A stretch of 64,000 nt of DNA from Loxodes magnus (Eukaryota; Ciliophora; Karyorelictea; Loxodida; Loxodidae): positions 310,001-374,000 of the forward strand of contig CAMPDV010000257.1 of assembly GCA_946699065.1 (NCBI GenBank). The letters are read 5' to 3'. A program made the translations under genes and the position numbers. The stretch's first letter is position 1, and each line of letters opens with the position of its first letter. This document shows positions 44,540 to 56,700 of this stretch, in pieces. A model generated the notes under the pieces. The model did not search any database, was not told where the DNA came from, and saw only the letters and a list, made by a program, of their open reading frames with translations.

Positions 44540-45800
44540 TTAATTAATTTATGTGGTTTCACCATTGATAGGTTGACCACAAATTAAGAGAGAATCAAAA
44601 GTAAGAGTATTCTTGGAAATTATCTTATCAGAATCTTCTCATTTTCTTCCTTTTATTCTAATTTTTCTTCCAATAGATTTATTATATCCTGATCTGAATA
44701 ATTAGAGTCAATCTCCATCACTAAGTCTTTTTAAAACAGTAAAATTCTATTCTCTATCTATTACTTTTCTAACTCTTTCATTTGTCTTTAGATAGTTAAG
44801 CTATCTGTTAGTCTTTTCTTAGCGTATCGCAAGTTCCTTTCCACATTTTCTTAGAGATGTTATAAAGTTGTTAAATCAAGTTTTTATTTTTGTCCTCTTG
44901 ATAAAAGATTATAAATTCAAGTATGCTCGTTGAATCCTGCTCTGTATTATTTACTAATTGTTTTCTAATAAGGAAGAATTTTTTTAAATATAGCTCCGTT
45001 TTCTTTTCTCTAATATATCTTTCAGAACATTTTTAATGTGACAATCTATTATTTCTTTTCTTTTACTCCCTTGTAAGGTTAGTATCAAATTTTTGACCTT
45101 GTAATTTCCTCACACTATTTCTTCAAGTCTGAGGTCCAGAAAGGCTTTTTTATTAGTTAATACTGATATTTACGTTCGCAAGATTTTCTATTAACTGTTC
45201 TCTTTCTTCTTTGTATTATCTGCAATCTTCTATTATATGGATCTCATCTTCCTTTATATAATTGCAGAATTAACATGCTTTACTCTCTATTAGATTTCGT
45301 GCTTTCTTTGTTAATGCTGCTCCATTACATTTGGCCCGTAGTCTAAATAAGTAGCATATTTCCTGTTTTCTGTGTTTGTTGAATCTTAGATAGTTTGGTG
45401 TTCTTTGTATGAATTACTCCATTCATTCACTTCTATATTTTTAGCAAGTGATCACATTCTACATTCGTGTAATGGAATTTACATCATTATTAACTTATCG
45501 CTTTTTTATCATTATTTTTCCATCTATTCCTTTTCAGTTATCTGTGTATTATTACTTCGTCATTGAGTTGAAATGTCTTCATTATCTTCTTTGAGAATGT
45601 TTGAAATATATAGTTATTCCTCTTTGCTAATTGACATAATCATCCATCCAATGTTGATTCTAGTTTAAGAGTAATTTTCTTCTGAACATTAGCATACGTT
45701 ATCACATAAAGTATTGTAGTTTCAGGATTGCAGTTCATTCTCCAGGATTTCGTTTTATGCACAAAAAGGTCCATCTATTACATAGGTGAGCTTTAAATTA
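44540..45800 (-). pseudogene. LINE reverse transcriptase, C-terminal remnant of a different subfamily
   Basis: The minus-strand frame near 45440-45180 reads N-Y-L-R-F-N-K-H-R-K-Q-E-I-C-Y-L-F-R-L-R, then C-Q-F-C-N-Y-I-K-E-D-E-I-H-I-I-E-D-C, a CX2CX7HX4C C-terminal zinc motif typical of LINE RT proteins. It differs from the C-x-C form at 31602. A helical tail continues to about 44700. The RT core is missing or unreadable. Confidence 0.6.
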
Positions 45801-45839
45801 CTGAATTCGGCGTTTATAAATAAAAATCACTCATAAGAA

Positions 45840-45990
45840 ACTAAGAGATTCCTTTGTCATAACCACCCACTTATAAAAAAGGGCGTGGAATTCAACCACG
45901 ACAAAAATTTGTCCGCTGATACCTGGTTGAAAACCCAGGGTACGCAAATATTTATTTTACATTTAGTTAAATAATAATAATAATAATGTT
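45840..45990 (+). repeat. 3' end of an element b-type retroelement
   Basis: CCACTTATAAAAAAGGGCGT, a stem (CGTGGAATTCAACCACG), TTTGTCCGC, a second stem (ACCTGGTTGAAAACCCAGGG), then a TAATAATAATAA tail. This parallels, base for base in places, the 3' untranslated region of element b (minus strand, 14930-14801). Nothing upstream resembles its ORF1, so the copy looks 5'-truncated. Confidence 0.7.
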
Positions 45991-47000
45991 AGACTTAACC
46001 TTAAATCAATCTCTCAATCTGTTTCTAGAACTACTTTTTAAACTTATTCGATATTTAAATTATTATATTCTTTAATAGTCAACTTGTTCAAATCCATTTT
46101 TAACTTTATAAATACATTCAAATTTATTAGTATATATACCTTAGACTTACACTACTCTTTACTTCTATAATATCGAACTTTAAATTCAGAAATCTTTTTA
46201 TCATATCCAGCTAGATTATAAACTACTGGAATTATAGTTAGCTTTATTCTCTAATTAATACCTCAAATCTATATTCTATTTCTATAAATCTTAGCATTAA
46301 TGCTTCCTTTGTTAATTTTTAAATTAATGCTATTTAATTTATCTGCTATCTCTAGTAATCCAATTAAATAAGTATTTTAGAATTGTGTACTTCTTATGTT
46401 AGTAGCTTGCTATTAAGTAGACTAATTATTTCAATTTTATTACTCTATCTATGAGTCACTTAATTTATTTCAGATTTAAGTAACAAATATCTAGCTTTTA
46501 AGGTAGTTTAATCTGCTATGCATGTATTAGATAAATTAGATGAGTAGCTAGAGATACTATTTAGATTTCAAGCTTCTTTTTAAATTATTAGAGAAACTTA
46601 TTCAGCTTAGTTAGAAGTTCTCTGTTTTCTAAGTTCTTTATTTAAGCAAATTTAAATATTTGTAATTACTTAATTCGCTTTAAACATCCCTAATGAAAGC
46701 TATATAATGATATGCTTACAGTCAAGTAGATTTGATCTTGGCTTTAATTGGGATTGCTATTATTAAAATGACTTTATATATTTTCATAATATAATATCCC
46801 TTTATCCATTTTTTAAACATTAGATAAATCCTTACTTTCACAGAATTTAGAATCTAAGTAATAACAATTCCTCTTAATAGAAATGCTATTGTATGTAGCT
46901 TTAGAATTCAATTATAAACTAAATTTTATTTAAGTTAATAAGTAATACCTCTTTTCTCACTTACTTTTTTCCCTTTTTCTACTCTTCATTTTCACTTTTC
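45991..47000. other. AT-rich intergenic stretch
   Basis: No supported gene or repeat. Confidence 0.5.
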
Positions 47001-47149
47001 AAACTGTTTTTTAATTTCCCTTAAGCTTCCAATTATTATTATATGCTTTTTCCAGATTTTTACTGTCTTTTTCTTACTAAATTCCTTTGAAAATTTTGAT
47101 TTGAAAGTCAATTTCTGATTATTGTTTATAAGTAAATTGCTATCTCAAC

Positions 47150-48960
47150 TATATTTGTCATAAGTTATCAATATTTCCAAATCATGTCCAGGAAATTAAT
47201 CAGAAAGATTACCAAGTAATTCTTAATATCAGCCACGATCAAGGATATGTCTAAATGTGTTTTTCCTCCACATTCACAGAGCTAACTTTTCGCAGGATAA
47301 TATCACAAATGTATTTCATATAAAAAAGTATAAGAACAAGCTCGTAATTTAAAGATTGATATACTTTCTTTCCCTTATTCCTTGTTAAGTTTAGTATAAT
47401 GTATATCCTGAAATTTCTAATCTCCTTCAATTAGCTGTCAGAATATCTGTGCAGTGGGTATATCTTATAGCGTTAAGTTGCTTCTTAATAAAATTTGCTA
47501 AATTTTTTTCTTTATTGAAGCTCTCAATATGAAGTTAGAAATAAAGAGTTGGTTCTAATTATTTAATCCATAAAGCTAAAATTTCTTTTTTACTTGCTTA
47601 AAATATAAATAATTAAAGTATCAAATGAACATAGAAAGCTATCCTAATTCTGGAAATTCAAAATTTGTTTTCTTATTTTAAAGTAGAAACGGAATACTTG
47701 TTTTGCTATATTGGAAATAGTTTAATTTTATGTAATAGGACTCATTTAAAATAGAGATAGGCAACTGTAAATCCTTCAGGCATTGTACACATAATCTTAT
47801 CTTTTTTCTCCTTTATATTGTATATTCCTCTTATTACAGTTCAAGATGCAAGTTCTCCATATTCAGCTTTAGGTGTTAAATAAATATGTGGCGAAGCATT
47901 TTAAAATGTCATGAAGTAACATTCTTTTAAACATTTTAGAATTGAAATACATTTGTTCGTCCATTCAAAATAGCTTTAAATCCTTTATTAGCATGAATAT
48001 ATCAATTTCTTTCTTTTTATAAGATAATTTCAAAGTATGCTACTTAATTATTTTATTTGATCTATTCTATATTAAGATTTTAATGAATGAATATATGAAT
48101 TTTATTGTTTGGAAAGCTTTTAAGATATTTCAACCTATATTCGTTTAATGCTTGTTCCGGTCATAGACAGGAGTGTATTGTTGGCACTCCAACTAGATAT
48201 TTTCAGATTTAATTCTATTTTTTAGCAATGCTTTTTAAAGAAACTGGATTACTTCGCCCTTTTTAGTATTTACGGAAAATACACTGACCATATTTTACTT
48301 AAATCAATTAAATATTTCATCTTTTTTGCAAAAGCAGAGTCTTCTACATAATCTTACATACTAAATTCATATTTTGCAAATTGATACCTATCGAAATTTC
48401 TTTCCCACAAATGTCTTATTAATATATCATAATAAAGAAGTGAGAATAAAGAACTATGGGAACTTCCTAGTATAATTTCTTTATCTTATGAAGTCTGAGA
48501 GCTGTTTATTTGTAAATGAGAAAAGAAAAGTACAAATTTTCGTAGAAAGACTCAAGTGCTAGTAATAAACTAAGTCTACTAAGATGTTTAAAATGTAGCT
48601 TTCTCTCAATAATACCTAACATCTTCTCTACGTTAATAAGAGTAAATAATTTAAGTATTAAACATCCTTTTATTTTTATACCTTACCACCGTTAAAAACG
48701 ATAATCCGTTTTCGACTCTCCAATTTGTCGAAAATTATGATTTATTTCTTCCTGTTAATGAATTATAGTTAATGACTTCATAAATCTACTGTATCAACTA
48801 AATAGAATTATAGGAGGAACTATTGAAGTAAATCTACTTTAGAAGTTCCAAAATATAATTCAAATATTTTTAATCTTTAGTGAACCGTTCTATTTTTCAG
48901 TAGTACACTCCAAAAGAAAGTGCATATCTAGTCACTACTTAATATGTTTGATCATTCTAA
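47150..48960 (-). pseudogene. LINE reverse transcriptase, decayed C-terminal half
   Basis: Minus-strand matches to the RT at 28470-31681 in order: K-G-E-V-I-Q-F-L (about 48255), corresponding to K-C-E-T-I-Q-F-L; a segment ending R-F-Y-F-K-I-R-K near 47690, like R-F-F-F-K-I-R-N; Y-T-K-L-N-K-E near 47400; and C-E-C-G-G-K-T-H (about 47280-47255) at the zinc motif, which has lost its distal Cys. Several frame changes. The nearest relative is the block at 7440-8400. Confidence 0.65.
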
Positions 48961-49419
48961 GATGATAATTAAAATAAGACGAAAGCTCAGAGAAGGTAAT
49001 GACTTAGTAAAAAGAATAGACAGATAGACAATTTTAGAGCTTAATATAATAAAAACTTTACAATAGTTAATAGCAAAATGATAAAAGAATAAGGGTATAT
49101 TCCTTTAATAAGATAAATAGTCTAACTTTCTTTTATCACATAGAGGAAAATATTTATTTTAGATCTAAGATAAATTTAATTAATAGAGATTGTAAAGAGT
49201 TCATATGAGAGAAAAATACTTTCAGACGGATATGGTTTCATAAAAGGTTATCTATAATCCAAGATAAAGATGAAGACTAAAAGTCTTTTTCTGGATTTCT
49301 TTTAAGTTCTTAACTATTTTCTGAATAGTAAAAATAATAGATAGAAAGATAAAATCAAGTCAGTAATATTAATTAATTAAGCTTATAAATATATAGTGAA
49401 ACCATTTCTATCCAGAAAT

Positions 49420-50160
49420 TATTTCTATTTACTTTCCAAAGAAGTAAACTAGAAGGGCTTCATAGAGCTAAGGATATGAGAAAAAAGAAGAATCAGAGAG
49501 ATTCATGAGATCAAGCTCTAAAAGAAAAAAAAGCCAAAATTAGGGGAAGACTGAGAAACCACTAAAATATAAAAAAATAACATTTTTATAAGAACTCTCA
49601 ATTTAAGAAATTCAATGCTCCGAGACTATATATAGGAAATAGACTAGAGAGATTCAACTTATCCTCAGCAAGAACAAAAACTGATAGATCTCATATTCAA
49701 GATATTAAAGGATCTTAAAGTGCAATTGGACTATAAAAAAGGTGAATTGTTTAATTTGCTACAAGAACTATAAGAGCTATTTAAGATGGTTATCCCCATG
49801 AAACCTTCTTAACAAAAATGGAATAATTTTGAGAACTCAAAGAAGAAATTGGAATCTTGGAAAGCAACAAGAGAAATAAGCTGTAAAAATGAATGAGGCA
49901 TATATGCTTTTAAACAAAAAGATCGACGAACAGGAAACTAAAGAGTAGATTTTAGTGATGATGAAAGTTGAACAGCTAGAATCAATGCAAGAAAGAAATC
50001 AAGAAGCTTAGGAAGAAGTGTAATATTTATTGTCAAAACATCTACTTAGAAATGTTTCCTAATTTGAGAAGCTAAGAAGAAAATAAGAAGAGAGGACATG
50101 AAGGAACAAATCAGACTTATGGTTATCCCTTAGGGAATTTATAAGAGGAAGATATTAACT
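49420..50160 (+). pseudogene. ORF1-like coiled-coil fragment
   Basis: The plus-strand frame begins around Q-K-G-F-I-E-L-R-I-W-E-K and reads a helical stretch Q-L-D-Y-K-K-G-E-L-F-N-L-L-Q-E-L-Q-E-L-F. It then shifts frame to further helices (L-K-E-E-I-G-I-L-E-S-N-K). No zinc knuckle is left. Its layout resembles the ORF1 class, but the identity is tentative. Confidence 0.4.
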
Positions 50161-50169
50161 CTATGTATT

Positions 50170-50725
50170 TCTGGCCTTTTTGTAAAAACTCAGATAGGTT
50201 TAGAATAAGTCTAGAGGCAATTTTAAATGATTAATCCATTAATAATTTACAACCTAAAAAAGAAGGAAATACTTTTAAGCAGATATTGCTTATTCCTAAA
50301 ATGATTCAGCATACTTAATTATTCTGATATCTTATGAAATAAAGATAGAATATATATCACTACAATAGTATTTCTTATGATTATGTTATATACAATTATA
50401 TCTAATATAACTAGTTAGTTATATAACTTTAAGCAGTTTTATATATACTTTAAAACCAGATTGTTTGCTTAAAGGCTAAATTATCTATATAGAAATTAGA
50501 GAAGCCTAAGAAAGGTATATTTATAGAGTTATTGAACGAAATAATAATTTTTAGACTTATGATTAATAGGTATAAATACGTAATTAATTAAATCATGGAC
50601 AAAAATCTTAAAAAATAAAGATATTATAGACTTCAGCCGCCTATATATCTGTTCTAGTAGCTAGATATATTTGAAAGCCATTTTATATAAGTAATACTTT
50701 TAATTTTTAAGAGTTAAGAAATGTC
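50170..50725. other. AT-rich intergenic stretch 3' of the calcium channel gene
   Basis: No gene or repeat recognised. Confidence 0.45.
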
Positions 50726-53700
50726 TCAGCTTAGAACTTTTGAAGCATCACTGTCAGGATTTTTTTTCTTATTTATTTCATTACTCTAGTTAATAGGAAA
50801 ACATTTAATGAACTCATTCTTTTCGACTAGAGAATATAGATAAGATTCAATGCCATTTTAGTCTTCTTTTGGTAGATATTTAAGATGCATTCTAAGCCAA
50901 ATATAGTAGTCAATATTGTGATCTTGGTTTCTATGTTCCTCAAATTTGATTCCAACTCTCTCGAAAATCTCTCGCTTTTCACAGCAGATGAAGCAAACGT
51001 TGTTGTCATCATCATTTCTTGCCTCTTATTATCCACGCATATCACTGAAAGTATCTATTATAATACCACTAATGACAGCAGTAGTAATTAAGTTTATTAT
51101 TAGAATGTAAGTGAAGTTAAACAATAAAGAGTTTGTGCTTTCACTTGTTGTTCTATAGTCTTCATATTCTGGAACATTCATCCAACCTAAATCAAAATGC
51201 CACCTAAAGCACATGTAGAGATTATCACATATTTACTCAGAAGTAAACGAATAGTCTTTATATATGTCACTGAAGTAAGCCCAAAGAGTAAACCAATAAA
51301 ACAGGATTATTGTGCATAGGAGTGTAGCTATGACTTTGTTAATGTTAAGGAATACACTTAGCACTACTATCTTCATGACCTCATAATCACATAAAAAGAT
51401 CACCAAAGATAATCCCATAAAAGGATCATAAGAGATTCCCATTATAGAAACAAGAAAGATAAATGCTTTATATTAGAAATTCCATACAAAGAATACTTTG
51501 CTTATGATAGTTCCATAGTACAATATGGTTGATTTATAAAGTTCTTCTCCTGTCTTTTTTAAATGCTAAGTCTTTTGATCTTCAATTTATTAAATAGCAT
51601 CTTATCTATCTAACCAGCTTTCAAGCAAAATTTAGTTTAAGAAAAACGATAAAGAAAAGAAAGGAAGTAGTACTTTAAATATAATCCAAACAACTCCCTC
51701 TCATAAAGGTGATTCTAAATTGTTTACCTTATCTGTGCTTTGATACATCAAAAAAATCAAATTTATTAAGATGGATAAAATATATAATGCCCAACGCTAA
51801 ACTTTCAACTGTTGAACTATGAATAAATAATTGAATTTATCTAAAATTGTTCCATTTTAACTCTTTTAGTTTAAGTTAGCTACTCTCTCAGCTAATAATA
51901 TCAATCGTTCTGTGGCTTCACAAAACTAACTTAGTTTTTCTTCAGGAGTATCTCTACTAACTTCATTGAGTAATTATTATTTAGTTTATTAGATAAGTGG
52001 TTCTTTGTAGTACTCAATGTTTTTTATATGTGTAGAGAAGTAAAGAAATTTAAGATTCTATTAGCTGTCAAGAATTTCAACTTTGCATACATATTTATCA
52101 ATTTCTAATTTGTTTTATTTAATCCAGTCGTCTAACTTTTTCTTTATAACAAGACCATCTGATAAATTATCAGACAAAACTTTCAAGAATGAGTAATAGT
52201 TAAGAATTAATTTCTTTCTTTACTCATTTGTTCCATATTACTTTTCTTATAAAACGTGATAATGTAAGTTACATATGAATAGATCCAAATCTAGATTATC
52301 ATATAGATACTACAAAACTTTATCATCAAATTCAGATCTTCCTTCAACTAAACTATTTAAAAAGACTACTACTTACTTTTCTACTTCATATTCTATTCTT
52401 CTTTCAGGAACTTACTTTTAAAGGATTTATAAATTTACCTAACTTTTTCTCTAACTCTTAGCTGGTTCATTTTATTTTTAATGCACATCTTCAGATGCTT
52501 TTGCGAGATTAGTTAGCGTAGTTCAGTTATTCTTGTCCCATCCTATTATTTCTTAATTTTCGAAGCATAAGAATTAGCCTTGTAATGGAATCCTGAAATT
52601 AACTTAAGCTAGGAATTATAAGAGATCGTTAATATGACTGATGATTTCTGTTTCGATTATGAATTCTTAATTTTAAGGATTAGGTCCTTATAATATTTCA
52701 GCCATAGAAAAATAAAAAGATTGTACTAGATCGATTAAGGGTATATCATTAAGTTGTACTTTATTTTCTTCTGATTCTACCACTTACCAATCAATTATTT
52801 TAACATTTTATGTAGGTTTAGTGGGATAAACTAAAGTACTAGTGGCTTTCTTTAGGTTTTCATCAATTGTTGATAAATCTATATACTTCATGTATTGATT
52901 AAGTCTTTACATTAGAGATGTATGCATCATAGCTAAATACTAGAGCATGTTAATGCTAAAATCTTCTGACTATCTACGGATAAAAGATTATAATTAGATA
53001 TTATGTCCTTCAGTTAAATTCTAAAAGATAAGAAGAATATTTTTCATCACATCATAAAGGTTTAAGTATGCTTTCCACCATGATGAGTTTTTATCGCTAC
53101 TGTATTAATCTTCTGATTAAACAGCTTCACACCAAATTTTAATTAGATTAGCTACCTAAGTAATGTACCTATTTTAGTTAGGAATTTCTAATTCTCCTAA
53201 TAAGCTTTTAAAATCAAAATCTTTTCTTTTATCATTGATAGTAATGAAATCCCATTCCGACATCTAAAGTGAACTAAGTATTTGATCTTTGAAATTTTCT
53301 TAAATAAAGAAGTTATTTTTTTCAGATTTATCGAAGGTTATCAAGTAAAGCATTTTTTGAGTATTCCTAGTAAGTACTTCATAATATTTTTAATAGACTC
53401 CTTTTAAGAAATAATCTCGGTAGTTGCTATAGCAGTTACTATTTACTAACTAGATATACTAAATTAGAGAAGTAGCTAGAATTTACTAAACTTTTGGATA
53501 TTCTAAATTAAGTTAATTCTTTTCAAGAAAGCTATTCAATTCTTCAAACTATTTATCTTAAACAATGCCTGTTTAGAATAATATTGCGAGCATAGTTTTT
53601 GAAAAAGTAACTGCTATTCTTGGTTCATATTTCATTATAAGCGCATTATCATCTATAAGATTATCAAGGATATAGTAGCCATTGTCTACGTATTCATCAA

Positions 53701-56700
53701 AATATTTGTTGTATGGATCTTTACCAAGAATGTTTTCTCTTAATTTTCTCAAATATTCAAAAATATTATTCTTATCAGTCCCTATGGGTCCTTGCAAATA
53801 TTTTTAATTAACAATGTTCTCAATAAAATCTCTTAGTAGTTTCTATTATACCCAGAAATCATGTTCCTAATTCTTGAATTGTTATTAAATTAACTCCTAC
53901 AGTTTATTGTCAATTATATTATACTTAGTTGATCTCTTCTCGTTTTACAGTTTATTCCATTCTTATCCTATAATTGAATATTGCTAAGAAATAAATTTTT
54001 GCAATATATAGTAGTTAAGCTGTAAAGGATTATTATAATTCTAATGATTTTTTTTGTAGAGTCTCATAGCTTTTTCTAATGTACTTAAGTATTGATTCAT
54101 TAGATTTCTCTGCTCAAAAGTAAGGGAAGGTTCTCCATATATAAAAGCATAGCTATTTAAGTAACTAGGTTTACTAAATTAACTAACAAATTCTTTAAGA
54201 GTTTCATTATCTTACTAATCACAAATTATAGTCCAATTTGTAATTTAACAAAGCTTCATAGCGAATTACGTGTATTAATCTCTTAACCTTATAGCGTTTT
54301 CTTTTTCAATTTTTTCTCTATTATGCATAATTCCTTCTCTTCACCAAAGTTCATATAGAAGTTTCGTTAAGTTAAAAGTGTTTTTCTTTACTTTACTTAA
54401 GTGTCTTACAAAGTTAGAATATTCCTCCAAACTTTTTAATATCTATGATTTTTCTAGCGTTGATAAATAATCTTATAATTTAAGCAATTCATCTAGACTT
54501 CCAGTTGATTCGTCAATGAGACCTGATATCCACTATCCTTAATCATTATAAAAACTTTCATTAACAAATTTCAATTTAGCCTTTTCATTTAAGTGATTAC
54601 TATACCACCAATTCATATATCTTATTTAGCAGTGATAGAATATCATATAATAAGGAATTTTATTTTCAAGAGGAATTTCATTACTGCTAGTTACTTTTAT
54701 TAAGTCTTAGGCTGTTATATACTTATTTATAAATATTCTTCGCTAACTATATCCAGGAATTGTATTATCAGTCGTAATCTAACCCAGCATTTCTAGAATT
54801 TTCAAGTGATAATCTATTAATGAACCAGTCTATCTTGGTTCTTTTAGCAGTTCAATGGCAGTCTTAACATTATAGAATTTAGATATTTTATTACCTTATT
54901 AACTTTAGCTCTATAGCATAATATTCTCTGTTATGTCAGCATCTTCTTAAAATACTTTCTTAAACATGTTGAAGATAATAGTTGTAGTATCAAAGTTATT
55001 TTAACATAGAATTAGTTATTCAACAAGGTTCAGAACTTGAATAGGATAAATAGCATTTTTCCTCTGCTTCTTGTTCTTGATATCAAAATCTTAGCCATTC
55101 CAAGCTTTTAAGTCAAGTAGTCTGTCAATATCAGTTATTCCAAGTTTATTTAGTTTAATTCTACACTCAAAGCTTCCTTTGCAAAGTTCAATAAGAACTT
55201 TAATTGCGTTTAAATGAAGCTAAGGTTTAAATACGTGAGACCATAAGATTTTAAATTATTGCTTAGTTAATTTTTAGAAAATATGCTAACTGATATAAGT
55301 ATTTCCATCAATTAATCGATGCCAAAACTCGTATATTAAGCAATACATCTTAGCAAACATTGGCTTTTAAAGATTTTGATCAAAATTTTTATTTTATGCT
55401 AACTCAAAAAGTAAGTAAATGAATCCAAATATTGGTTTATATTTTAAGAATTTATATTGCTAACTAGGTTCTACATCAAAAATATCTGGTTCTCATATTT
55501 ATTTTTTTAAAATCAAGCAACATGAAGTTGCAAGATTTTCATTAGTTCTTCATCTTTGGCAATAATAGCATTTTCTATCATTTATTCCTTTTGTATAAAG
55601 CGTACTGATTAATCCTGGAGGACCTTACTTATCTTAAGAAGTCTTAAAGCAAGCAATAAAAGTTTCAAAATCTTGTTCATCGAACTCAATTACATTCTTT
55701 TCAAGAAGATTTTTAAACTATGAATAGAGGGTCTTTACTTTAAGGAATTCAACAAGTTCATAAGAATTTAGAATTGGAAGAACTTTTCTTAGTTAATTTG
55801 ACTGAGTAAAGGTGTCTTTTAAATGCTGATTAAGGAATATTTCTGATTTAATTCTAAGTTCATAGTTCAAATAGGCCTTTTAATCAAATACTATTTGAGT
55901 TAAAATATCTGACTAATAAAATCCGTTTTCACTTAAATGTAATTTATCTATCTCTAGCCAGCTACCATTAAGCTTTTATTTAACTGCTTATCTTAACTCA
56001 TCTTCTTTTTTTTGTAAATCTTCATCTTTAACTCTAACTAAATCTTGCATGATTAAGGCATTTTGGAACTCTTAGATATTTTAAAATGCTCTTTCACTAA
56101 TGTTAATATTTGGTACTAAGATACTTGTGCTACTTAATAGATTTTGATGTATTTATTCTTTCAAGAACTCAGCTATTTTATCAGTACTCAATATAGAGTT
56201 ACGGTAATAAAGTGCTTGGAGAATTTCGTAGATTAATATCTAAATTTCAATTTAGATATTTGCTTTAGAGTCTCTACATTCGTAAATTTAATCTATATTT
56301 GAAACTTTTGGTTAATATCTTGGTTGAGCAATTAGAAGATTTTAGAATAGTCAACATATAAGAGCAGAATAGAATTACTTCTCACTAGGAACTTAATTCT
56401 TTCCTATTTCCTTCTAGATATTTTTCCTTCATTCGGTGTCTTTTATCTCTTCTATCAACTTAAGAAATAAGTTCTAAAAGTAGTCTTATAAGTTTATGTT
56501 TTGCTTTTGCAACTGAGTTTAAATGAAATCATCATAACTTAGATCAAAGAAGTTTTACTGAATAAGTTCGTTTAAGATCATCATGAAGCTTTAAGAGTAT
56601 TTTAGTTCAAATTCTTTATAGTTAGACAAATCAATTTTGCCATTCTAGAACTGAGAAAAAATTCATTCTCTAAGTAGTTTTCTTCTATTGTAGATAGTTT

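Noticed and set aside
49020-49260. Possible RT N-terminal remnant before the ORF1-like fragment
   Set aside because: Only weak, short resemblance to RT segments, below what would support a call.
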